Made by a program: the position numbers and the translations under genes | Shown here: positions 11,120 through 22,600 of the stretch, piece by piece | Layout of the letters: every line of letters begins with the position of its first letter | Position numbering within the stretch: the stretch's first letter is position 1 | NCBI GenBank assembly: GCA_963575745.1 | Contig: CAUYUJ010016349.1 | Span: 554,402-618,401 of the forward strand | From: Prorocentrum cordatum | Taxonomy: Eukaryota > Sar > Dinophyceae > Prorocentrales > Prorocentraceae | Direction of reading: 5' to 3' | Length of the DNA: 64,000 bases | The notes under the pieces: model-generated | What the model saw: only the letters and a program-made list of their open reading frames with translations | What the model was told of the DNA's origin: nothing | Database searches by the model: none

Positions 11120-11640
11120 TGAAGTGTGCATCGAGACCTCCGTTGCGAAAAGAAGCCGCACACCATACATGCAGATGTTGCGTGTCTCTACATACTTGGT
11201 CATGCAGCCTGGAGGGGTTGTCAGGGCAGCGATCCATGTTGCAACAGCGACGCCCCCCAGCCGTGTAGCGACAGTCCCGCTTTGGGGTTATGCCGAAGGG
11301 CCCCTATGTTGGGAAGGAGTCGCTCTGTATCCGTCTAACTGTCGAATGTTTTGAAGACGATTATGCGCGGCGCTAGGGCGAGTGTAGCATGTTGAGTATT
11401 GGCTACCCTCCATCCGTGTATATGTTGGGAAGAATGTGCGCGGCGCTAGGGCGCGCCACATGTTGAATCCAAGTCGCCCTCCAAACGTGCAGCTGCAAGA
11501 CATCTCAAGACCGTGGATCGGAAGCGGTGATGCAGCCTTCGACGAATGGCCAGGCACGCCGCCCCGACAAGATTAGTGGTGCAGCGAGGAAGACGTTCAT
11601 AAGTGCCAGGGGTGGGGCAAGAGGAGAAAGACGAGGACGA
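11120..11640. other. Unclassified DNA
   Basis: GCGCGGCGCTAGGGCG occurs twice (11367 and 11440) about 73 bp apart. No gene seen. Confidence 0.4.
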
Positions 11641-11814
11641 GTAATATAGAGGTGCAGAGGAGGAGGAGGAATAGGTGAATGAGAATGCAGAGGAGGAGGA
11701 GGATGCGGAGGAGGGAGACTTTAGGGAGGCCTGGAACGAGGAGGAGGAGGAGGAGGACGAGGAGGAGGAGGATGAGGAGGAGGGCGACGAGGAAAAGTAA
11801 CACACGCAGTAACA

Positions 11815-12155
11815 CCGATATGCTGATGATTGTGACGATGATGGATATGACGATGCTGCTGCTGATGATGACGATGGTGCTGATGATGCTGCAGATAATG
11901 ATGATGCTTACGATGATGGTGATTATGATGATGAGGATGAGGATGATGGTGATGATGGTGATGATGATGGTGATGATGGTGATGGTGATGATGATGAGTA
12001 TGATGCTGATGATGATGCTGTTGATTCTGTGATGATGATGACGAGTTTGATGTTGATAATGATGGTGAATCGGAAGATGATGGGTATGACGATGCTGCTG
12101 CTGAGGATGGTGATGATGATGATGCTGATGATGGCGATGGTGGTGGTGGTGGTGA
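11815..12155. repeat. GAT microsatellite
   Basis: About 0.34 kb of GATGATGCTGATGATGG-like interrupted repeat. Confidence 0.85.
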
Positions 12156-12259
12156 CGAGCAAGAGGATGCAGAAGGTGCAGAGCAGGAGAATGGAGGCAG
12201 CGCAACATGGTGCTAGTGGAAACGGAGAAGGAAGGGAAGGTTCGAGAAGGAATCGCCGG

Positions 12260-12400
12260 AGGATCAGGAGGAGGAGGAGGAGGAGGAGGAGGAGGAGGAG
12301 GAGGAGGAGGAGGAGGAGGAGGAGGAGGAGGAGGGAGGAGGAATGGGAAAAGAGGCGGAGGAAGAAAAAGAGGACGAGCTGTAGGAGGAGGAGAAGGAGG
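12260..12400. repeat. GGA microsatellite upstream of exon A
   Basis: Pure GGA from about 12268 to 12335, then GAG-rich DNA up to the exon A flank. Confidence 0.85.
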
Positions 12401-12553
12401 GGGTGGAGGAGGGGTTGCATCGGCGTCGGGCCTAAGAGAACGGCGGCACTCCTGCCCGACCCGACTCCGCCCGAATCCGGCGCTCCTGCCCGGCCTGGAG
12501 ACCTCCCGGGGTCGACCTTGACCTGTTTTCCGGGGCGGGTGGCGCCGTGACAG

Positions 12554-12687
12554 CGAGAGCACGAGAGGCCCCGAGGACGCCCCAGACATGGACGAGGAGG
12601 GTCAGGGAGGGCCGTCGTTGTCTCGACTGGCCCTTCTCCGGCTACGCCAGCGTCGTCTGGCGCTCGGGTCGTACACCAGGGCCCCAG
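12554..12687 (+). CDS. Exon A (first recognised exon)
   Basis: An open frame with an ATG at 12588 gives MDEEGQGGPSLSRLALLRLR and continues to a consensus donor, CCAG followed by GTGAGC, at 12688. The frame stays open upstream of the ATG to an AG at 12552-12553, so this may be an internal exon or a 5' exon with a leader. It leaves one base of a codon (phase 1). Third codon positions are mostly G or C. No family is recognised. Confidence 0.45.
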
Positions 12688-13571
12688 GTGAGCGACCCCC
12701 CAAACAACGGAGTAGTTTTCGCCGACGTTGGCGCGTAAGGTGAGGTCGCGCGTAAGCGCCCTCGTCTCCCATGCAGCGTGCCGCGCTGGCGGCCCGCGTA
12801 GGCCGCCGAGTCAGGACGCTATGCCAGGCACCCCCAGAACGGCCAGGCACCCCCAGAGCGGCCTCGGCGAGGTGCAGCTTGCTGGCAAGCACCCCGAGGC
12901 TGGGAGTACCGCCGAGGGGGCCGAGGAGCAGAGGGCAGATATTGGAGGGGGCGGGCCCTTTCCCAGACCTGCGGCGCCGTGATTTTTGTTCACAGCGTCG
13001 ACCGGCCGGAAGTCTCGACCTCTTCCCCGGGGCCGGTTTCTCATCCCGAGTCGACTCGGGATGAACAGCCTGTGCGCGTTGCCATGCGTGTACACTGCGC
13101 GCGAGCGCGTGCGTTCGCATAATGTAGTTTACGGGATGTACTCGTGGCTTCAGAGATGCATGTTCTTACTGTTGACGCTTCCCGTACCCCCACCGGCCGC
13201 CGCGCCATTTTGGCTGCGCTTACTTGCTGGTCGCCACCAGGATTTCCAACGCCACCGGGTTTGGGAGTATCGGTTCTGGTTTTCTGAGTGGCTGCCCGCT
13301 CGCTCGCTTCGCTTGCCTTTCTTTTCCTGCTGCCTAGTCGCGGCCCGACTAGTGTTCGGACGGCTTTCGACCCGCCTCGCGAGCCTGTTGACCAGAAAAA
13401 GCACCTCCACCGGTCCATCCAGAAACGATGCCCAGGGGAGTTGAGGTGATGAGCGAAGTGGGGGGGCATACAGAGGAACAAACTGCTTGAGAAGCCGTCG
13501 TGCGTCAAAACGGGGGAAGATGGTGGAGGAATTGGATGAGGAGGACTTGGATGAGGAGGAATTTGATGATG

Positions 13572-13665
<94 letters not shown>

Positions 13666-16600
13666 GCAGGAGGAGGGGAAGGAGGAGGAGGAGCAGGCGG
13701 ATGAGGAAGAGGAAGAAGAAAAGGAAGAGGAGCAGAAGGGCGAGCAGAATGGCCAGAGGCATCCCGGAGTCTCTTGGGATGCATCATGGGAGCTTATTGG
13801 AGGCCTCTTGGGGCGTCTTGGGAGCCTCTTGGCGGTCCTGGGGGCCTCTTGGAGCGTCTTGGGGTACCTCGGGGGAGCCTCTCGGGGCATGTTGGAGGCT
13901 CCTGTTGGCATCTTAGGAGCCTCTTAGAGGCCTCTTGGAGCCTCCAGGGCGCCTCTTCAAGCCATCTTGGAGGAGATTGATCAAAGAATGGGGGGAGCTT
14001 CAATTAGCTTCCCCCCTCGGGAGCCCCAAGAATCGCCTCTTGGGCCCTCCTTGAGGCGGTCTTTGAGCGCTCCTGGGAGCTCTTGGGGCTGTCTTGGGGC
14101 TCTCTTGGGTCTCATCTTGGGTCTCTCTTAGGCCAGTTCAGGCCATCTTGAGGACTTGGGAGGCCATCGGAGGCGAAAAGACGAGGAGGCCAAAAACATT
14201 GATTTTCCTGTGGTTTTTGAGGGTCTTCGGCATCTTGGCGGCCTTCTTTGGAAGGCTCCGTCGCCACTTGGTACCGTCTTGGAGCGGTCTTGGGGCCTCT
14301 TGGAGCATCTGGAAGCCATCTTGAGGCACCTTGGGATATCTTGAGCCATCTTGGAGGCCATCTAGGGCTCTCCGAGGCTTTCTTGGGGCCATCTTTGGCC
14401 ATCTTGGACGCTCCAACCGCTCGCCCCCCCCCCGTCCAGGTCCAGAGGAGGGGGTAGGGGTAGGGGAAGGTGTAAACCCCTCCCCGAAGGGGAAGAAGAG
14501 GGTTGGAAGAGGAAGCTCCCTAGACCACCTACGCCCCACGTAAAGGGCTGGTGGGATTTTAAGACCATCAGGTGTGAGCTATGCAGATCATTGCGTTCTA
14601 GTTTCAACACGTAGCTGACCTAAGGTCGTTTTCCGACGGTCCCTGGGCCCGGCGAGGGCCCCGAGAGGCCATAACAAGCAAGCCATTGTCCGTCCTGATT
14701 GTACCTGATATCCGACGTTTCGAAACATTGAAATATCGTGAAAAACCACGCCCGGAGCCCTAGACCCCATCTGCCTGCGCCATATGTCGAGCGGGATCAA
14801 GCTGTGAGGGCTACAGGGCCCGAAGCTGGCCGAAAACAGCTGGTTCGACAAAAGTGGCGTCGCCAGGATTTCAGGAGGGAGGGAGGGAGGCAGGGAGGGG
14901 AGGCAGGGAGGGAGGCAGGGAGGGAGGGAGTGCCCCGAGGACGCCTCGCCGTCTGCAGCGGAGGCGCAGGGCCGCGCTCGGCCGCGCGCGGGCGCCGCGC
15001 CGTGCGAGGAGGCCGGCCCAGCCGCGGCGCACATGCCCGAGTGGATGCCGATGGTGCTCCCGCTCGACAATCTCAGCATCGTCCTCCCTCCTCCTCCTCC
15101 TCCCCCTCCTCCTCCTCCTCCTCCCTCCTCCTTCCTCCTCCCTCCTCCTTCCTCCTCCCCCCCTCCACCTCCCCCTCCTCCACCTCCTCCTCCTCCTCCT
15201 CCTCCTCTTCCTCCTCCTCCTCATCCTCCTCTTCCTCCTCCTCCTCGCTACGCGCAGAGGGGGGCAGGAGGAGGGGGGGAAGGTGTTCAGCCCCCAGGGG
15301 CCCTCACCGGGCCTCGGGAGCGTCGAACAAAACGGCTCGGGAGGAGAAGCCCGTCCTGGGGCAGGTGTCCAAGCCTCTGGGGGTCGACGCTGTCACAAAG
15401 ATCGCGACGTCGTGGGTCTGGGAAGGAGGCTGCTTCTCAGAAGGCGCAGGCCTTATCTATAACCTGTATAAGTCTTTAGTTTGACACCGATTTTGCTTTG
15501 TTCGTGCTGAAAAACCTGTTTCTCCTCCCGAAGCGAACTCCCCTGGAAAGACAGAGTCCCGCCGCGCGCGGGCGTCCTGTGTGCCGCATCTAGTGCAGCA
15601 CCTCGAGCTTGGGCCAGGCTTTCAGGCCTGGAGGTAAACGACCTTGCGCTAACCTTTGAATTGCTTTCCTCCCCCCTTCTGTGGGAGGCTCACAGACTGA
15701 TTTTAATTTACTACGGGCCCGAATAGACCAACCCCCGCAATGGCTACACCAGCAGATACCGTTGGTGACTTTCAAAAGGGGTTGATCGGACGGGTGCACC
15801 GCTAAGACGTGGGGCCTACAGGGTCTCTTTAACCATGTGGGCATCCGAATTTTGACACTACCTTGCTTCTTACACCTGAGGCAAGCTATATTGAAATCGG
15901 GGGCGACAGGGGCAGCTAAAAGACAGTGTGAGGTATTTAGAAGGGCATCCTGAAAGGCCTGTACACTTCTAAGGGCTCTCACTCTCCTACGCTCCTCCTT
16001 CGACTCCTCGTCCTCCTGGGGGAACTGATCCTTGGATTCCCAGTAGTGGGTCTGGATTGCCGAGAGGCGGTCGCGAATCATGTCGGCGCGGATGTCTGCC
16101 CCCTGGATCTGGCGCACAAGCGAGGGGGGTACTCTTCGTCGACGGGCAGCGCACCTGGCGATATCATCCACTTGCTCATTCACATAGAGCGCCCACGGCG
16201 GCTCCTTGGCCGCCTCCTCCTCCGTCGGGTGACTTTTGACCTTCTGGAAAAAAGAGCTGAGCAGCGCGGGCTGAGGCATACGTCCAAAACTTCTTCCAAG
16301 CCTGAGGGTTACGAGAATGTCGGGCCGTGGGCCCTTTCAAGAAGCCTTTCATGACGTAGAGGCAGTCGGTGACTATGACTAAGGGTCCTTATGTGGCTTG
16401 GAGAAGTTTGCTAACTGCGGCTAGTTCAGCAAGAGGGACTGACTGCTGGCCTCGAATCCCTCCTGAGAGTGAGCCGATGAACTGCATCGAGGAGGACCAA
16501 AGGGCGGCCCCCCAGCCGCAGACTCGGAGGCGTGCATCCATGATGTGCTCCCCCCCGCTCCCGTCGGTGGCCCCGATGAGGATGTTTGTGTAATTGAACT

Positions 16601-19600
16601 TGGCGTGTTGCTTGAAAACTCCAGTTTTGTGGAGGTCGTCGTCTAGGGACATGATGTGTTTGTGGATTGCGTGCAGGGCCCATTTAGCAGGTACAATCCC
16701 TCGGAGCCAGAGGCAAGCATTCTGGGGGCACTCCTGGACGGCTTGAGGTACTGAATCTTGGGTCTTCTGAATGGCCTCCAGACCTAGCGAGGGGAGCTCG
16801 GGGCAGGTCCAGAACTTGTGAAGGTCGTCCGCATTCGGCTGTCCACATAGTAGGCAGTCGGCGCGGCCCTGGAGCCTTGCTTCGAATCTGCGCTCTTCAC
16901 TCCAGCACTTGGAACAGGCAGCTGCAGGCAACGCGGAGGGGTAGGAGGCGAGCCTGGTGAGGTACTCTTCTTTGGTGGCCCTCTGGTCCCTGGTGAGCTC
17001 CTCCTCCTCCGTCTTCTTTCTCTGCTTCCTGATGGCTGCGGCTTTCCTGCTGGGGTATAGCCTCATTGCTGTGATATCTCTTCCTTCCTCCAATCCTGCG
17101 GAATTGTGGCTCTTGGGGCAATTGAGGCTCCAGGGGCGCATGGGGAGGAGGAACTGCATGTGATAGAGGAAGCGCTGCTGCTGGTCCCGGCTGAGCGGCT
17201 TCACACTGAAAACCTGGCCTGAGGGGTCCGACCACTGCCAGGCAGCGGTAGCTTCCCAACCTACGTCGTAAAGGGTGGCGATGACCGCCGACAGGTGCGA
17301 CTTCACGCGAAGCCACCGATGCTGCGAACGAAGCTTGTCTCGTAGCAGGGGCCGCGCTCTTTGGATTCCCCCCAGGAGACCGAGCTCGTTATCGATGAAT
17401 CTGAACCAAGTCTGAAATCGGTTTTTCCTGGGGAAGATCGCGGGATCGGCTTCTGCGGGTTCTGCTTTGAGTGCGTGAAGTCCCGTGGTGAGGCAAGCTC
17501 CTGATTTAGACACTCCGAAAGCAGATGCGGTCTGGCGACGCAGAAAAAAAAAAGTACTTCTGAAGGTGAGGTCCCGTGACCTTGCGCGCCCCATAACATC
17601 TGGGGCTGCGCTCCTGTGCGATAAAGAGAACGAGCCTTAGTCGTTGTCCTGGCCAGCTTCTTGATGTTTCTTGCCCTGAGGAGCCCAAGGGTGCGGCGTT
17701 TCCTGCGAACCTTGAGAGTCCGACGGCGTCCCGCGGAGGCAGCCATCCCGAGGTCCCTGGTGGCTGAGGGGCTTGATGCGAATCCCGTGGCCCTGGAGGG
17801 CGCCCGCGACGGTCTTGCTGAGGTCCAGGGAACTGGCCAAGACGACTGACTCATCCGAGAGACGGCATCCTAGTTCGGCAAGTCCTTGGCAGAGGTCCAC
17901 GATGCAACTGGGGAAGGCCTCCTTCAACATGTCGGGGCTGCCGACCAACCGAACTCTTACGTCGTCCACCCATGTCCTGATGGTGGGCCTCGGGATCTGG
18001 TAGTGGGCCCTCTCGAGTACCTCGTAGAGTAGGGCCCTGGCCCATGGCACACTCTGTCCGCATCCTTGAAGTATAGACATGAGTGGCGTGAGCGGGTTGC
18101 TGACCCCTATAGGCGTAGTGAGGGCCCTGACAGCTGTGTAGACCAGGACCCCAAGGGAGAGCGGGACCACGGGGTAGCCTAACTGCAGCGCCTTCTGGGA
18201 GAGCTTCTGAATATCTATGGCGTCGAACAACTTTTCGAGGTCGAGCACGCCCTCGACGATGCTGGCCTGGAGGCCCCCTCCGATCTCAGCGAAAACCTCG
18301 CTGACCAGAGCGGCCTGCAGACAATCACTACCTTTGATGGCTGCATCCCAGAAACCAGCCCGAGCTTCTTCCCAGGAAGATATCTGGCCTTTGAAGAGCC
18401 TCATGGTGACCCGATAGGGCGCATTGGTGAGGGCGATGGGCCCGCCACTAATCTCCGTCTTGGGCTTGAGGGCCACGAGGTTTACTAGGCACTGGGCTGG
18501 GTACTGCTGCAGCCTGCATATATCATTGATTAGATCTGTTAGGATCTCCAATCCTGCTCCTGGTAGCCGGCGAAGGTCAGCGGTGCGCCACTGGTCGGCG
18601 CCGGGCGCCGAGCCCGCAGGGAAAAACTTAAGCGCGGCCGATACCTGGGTGGTGGTGAACTGGTCGTCTTGATCCCGAGAATCCCGTGCTTGCTGCCTAA
18701 GCTCTTGAATCCATTGGGCCTCGGGGGGGGCCTCCAACTTGTTTCCCTCTGGGTCCCAGAACTTCATCCAAACCTCGCTCTTGTGACCTAAGACCTGCAT
18801 GGGGTCCGAAACTATGTTGCCACTGCCATCTACGAAGATATCGTTGTCCTCCTCGGGGGTGGGGCCTGGGATCTTCGTGATATGGTGGGCGCCGCCGCCG
18901 CCGTGCGCGAGGGAGTCCTCGAGCCACGACTGGAAGGCAGCATCCTGCTGCCGCAGAGCCTCTTTCTCATAAAACTGGGCTGTCACTTCTAGCTGGAAGA
19001 GAGCGTCTTCAAGTTGGCCCTCCTGAAGGTTCCCAAGGAGGTACTTCTTGATCAGGCCCTGGAAGTCCTGAAGGGTCCCAGGGGGCCACGGGAGGCCCTG
19101 GTTGACGATGTCGCTGATGCACCCCTGGGGCCTCTGGAAGCCTTCTGAGCGGGGCTTGATCTTCTGGAGCTGGTCTCTCTCCTTTGCCCTCTGCTGGAGA
19201 ACTCCCCATTGGTGACTGGCAGGGTGCAGGCGCTGCTGAAAGGGAGTGGGAGGGCAGATGTCTTTCCATTCGCACTGGAAGCCTTCAGCTCGCCCAAAAC
19301 CCAAAACTCTGTTGACAGCTCGGCGGGCTCCCAAGACACCACCCCTCCAAGGCCTGACTAAGACGAGCGCACTGGTGGGCCAGGTCGGGGGAGGAGTGGG
19401 CGGTGGCAGAAGGGTGAGATACATCTGGCGGACCTTGCCAGTCCATCTGAGCCTGGGCCCAGTAATGATGCCATGGTGCTGCGGGTGCCGACGGCGATTG
19501 GAGTGAGGCCGCTCGCTTTTGAAACCAACCCTGCCTGATCATGATCTCTGCTTGGAAGGTCGCCCGCAAGCCGATGTGCGGCTTCCAGGGGCTGGTGAGG

Positions 19601-22600
19601 TCGGTCTCTACCCTGAAATATTCTCCAAAGAAACTGCTGATGATGAAGAAGTCGATGAGCCTACCTCCCGAACATGTACTGTGGACCTCTGGAGCCTTAA
19701 TGGTGCCCTCGATCCTGGAGACCCAGGGGTTCCCGTTGGTGAGCTCCTCAGGGGTCATGTTGAAATCCCCTCCGATGACGAAGGGGAGCTTGAGCTGCTT
19801 GAGGAATATGGTGATCTCTCGAACCACCTTGTTGTTGAAAGCGTTGCAGCCTACCCCCGACTGCAAGTAGACTGAGATAAGAACTAGATTGCGCCGATTC
19901 AGACGGACTATACAGGCTGTCCAATTAGTCCCTCACACGAATGGTTTGGCTTGCCCCTTCCCGTTCATGATGCGCGCATGCGAGTGAAACTGCTTTGACA
20001 CGAATAGCCCAGCGCCGCCTGAGCTGCCTACGGGGGTGTGAGCTGCTGGACACTGATAGCACTTGTAGCCAAGCTTCCCCATGAACTTCCTAGCTTCTCC
20101 CAAACGTCCTGAAACCAGATGCGTCTCCCCTAGCATGATGATTCCTGGTTGTCCAAAACTCGAGGCTTGAAGATAATCATTGGCTTTCTTGTTCCAATTA
20201 GTGATATTGGCATGGTAGATGGTGAAACTGTCATGTGCCCCTGGGGGGGGGGGGGGCGGGTGTGTCGCGGCCGACCGCCACGCTCACCTGGATCCGTCCC
20301 CCCCCCCCTGGCCCCTGCTGCAGGGCGCGGGCAGCTGCGGCTGCGGGGCTTCTGATCATGGGTCCTGCCGCCCCCTGCCGAGTCACGCCCGCGGGCTGGG
20401 TCATCTCCAGCTGCAGCCGCGGCGCCTTCAGCACGACGAGGTGGTGCTGCGGGCTGTTGGGCTGCTTCCTTGGGCTTGGCCTTCTTGGTCTTGGTCTTCG
20501 GGAGCAGGCCCTGGACCTTCTCGAGGTCCTCAAAGAACTGCTTGGCGTTGTCGCCTTCCTCCCCCTCCATGCTCTGGATGAACTTGAGGAGTTCATCTGG
20601 CACTTTAGGAAGCTGAACGGCAGGTTCCTCTTCGATGTCTTCCTCCATGGGAGCGCCTCCGCCCCAGCCACGGGTAGCCTCGACGCTAGCGGCCTCGAAG
20701 TTGGAGCGGGCCTTCGCGAGCTCCTCGGTCGTGGTGTTGAGCTCCTCCTGCGCGGCTGTGACCTTGGCCTCAAGGTCGGTGACGGTATCCTTGAGGGTCT
20801 CCTGCTTCTTCTCAAGGCGGCGAACCTCATGCAAGGCCGTGGTAGCTGCAGCAGCTGGTGGTTTCTTCGGCGGCTGGATCAAACCCTGCATCTTGTTGCA
20901 GGCCTCGGTGCCCAGGTCGTCCCTCTGCTCGGGTGTGAGCTTCGCGAGAAGAAGTGAGAGGATCTCTTTCATCTCAGAAGGCTTCTCCTGCTGCTCCTTG
21001 TCCTTGCCGCCTCCGCTGGGGCCTGAGGTGCCGTTGTTGTCCTGGCTCTTGCTCGGTGGCAGGTCGAACGGCTGCCCACAGAGGCAAAACATCTTCTTCC
21101 GCGCCTTGTTCAGATATTGCCATTCTCCACAACTTGATGCCGGTAATACTGCTGCTGCTGCTGCTGCTGGTAATACTGCTGGCATGCCCACCACGAACTG
21201 CCACCCATGGCTGCTGAACTGTCGGTGCCTTGACCGACGGGAGCTGAAAAGCCACTGCTGGCAAGATGGACTCGAGCCCGTGCTGCGGGGCTTGAGCCAA
21301 AATGGCTACGGAACCTGTTTCTCCTCCTCCCTCCGCTCCCTCTCCTCCTCCTCCTGCTCCTCCTTTTCCTCCTCCTGTCGTCCTGCTCCTCCTCGTCGTC
21401 CTCCCGCTCCTCCTCGTGCCATTCCTAAGGAGGGGGAGGACAACCCATAACTAGTTACCAAGTATTGGTGGGACCCCAGTCCTTCAACGAGGGCGCCGAA
21501 CAAGTAGTTAGTTACCCCCTATGGGGGGTTCTTAAGATCTACCGAGGTTCGATGCAAGCGCCTTCTAAGAAGCAGCGTCCTAAGAAGCCTTCCCCCTTCC
21601 CCTACCCTCTTTTGCGCGCCGCCAGGCCGCCCTCCTCTGCCCCCTCTGGCACACCCCTCCTCCCCTGACCTCCCAGGAGGGCCAAAAGATAGCACCAGGA
21701 CCTCGACGTCCAAATCCCCGTCGAGATTTTAGGCAGTCCAGGTCGGTCTGTAGGCCTGGAGGGCTATTCTTAGCCCTCCTGGGAGGTCAGGGGCTTCTTC
21801 CCCCCTTGACATCCGACGACGTGATGTCGTAAACCCCGGCGTTGCTCGTCGATCTTGGCCTCTGCGGCCTGCTTGCGGGCCACGGGACCATCAGAAGAAG
21901 ATTTTGCGCGAAAATGTTAGCCCAGGGGAAAACGGTGCATGTGTGGCCGTTGATTGAACACATCGTACCGGAGGATGTTTGGGACCTCGTCTCGCTTGCT
22001 CTTTGACCGCTGATCTCGGAGAGGGAAACGTCAGCATAAAAACGCACATACACCGTCGGAGTTCCGCGTGGATTTCTGGGATGGGCTCCCCTGGCGCGCT
22101 CTGCGCGCCAGCGAGGGTGGCCCAGCGCTGATTCAAGAAATCCGCGCGGAGCTCCGAAACTGCAAGTCTACTGTTCAGTCGGGCACGTCCTTCTACAGGA
22201 ACAGTTTTCAAAAAATAGTCAAACAATAGTCTGGGGATGATTGTTCGACTATTTCGGATTTTTGTTGGGATATATTTTCGTTGGTAAAATCTCTCTCCAA
22301 AATCCGCCTGTAGGAGGACAAGCCCGACGTAAGTTTCCGGAACATGGGCAGCTCTTCCCTCCCCGGCGGCGCTCCGCCACCCAAGAGGGCGTTGAACCAA
22401 ACAGGGTCATGGGTGGTCAAGGGGAACGACAGGGAACGGCGGAAGAAGTTTGCTCTTCCGCCTTGTGCGTCTCTTCCTCTGATGTCCTCTCCTTCCTCTT
22501 CGTTTCCTCCTCTTCCACCGCCTCCCTCATCATCGCGCCTCTGCCCTCAACTTCCTCACTATTAGCCGCTGCCTCCCTCCTCCATCCCTTCTCCTCCCCT

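Larger units (their letters stand above)
15529..21311 (-). mobile_element. Degenerate LINE with a spliced leader at its 5' end
   Basis: A non-LTR retrotransposon of 5.8 kb on the minus strand: ORF1 region, EEP-type endonuclease, reverse transcriptase, RNase H and a C-terminal zinc ribbon. Its 5' end is the dinoflagellate spliced leader and its 3' end lies 61 nt past the last stop. Both ends abut a 16-bp direct repeat, AACCTGTTTCTCCTCC (15513-15528 and 21312-21327), the target duplication. The frame is broken at least eight times: about 21.2 kb, a G run at 20244-20256, a TGA at 19933-19935, about 19.4 kb, about 17.76 kb, an A run at 17547-17556, a TAA at 16389-16391 and a T run near 16250. It cannot move by itself. 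It lies antisense in the intron between exons C and D. Confidence 0.9.

Noticed and set aside
13195-13220. Second spliced-leader relic (GCCATTTTGGCTGCG)
   Set aside because: Only 12 bases match and the flanking leader bases do not; chance is sufficient.
15590-21300. LINE as an intact, active element
   Set aside because: At least two in-frame stops and about six frameshifts interrupt the coding region.
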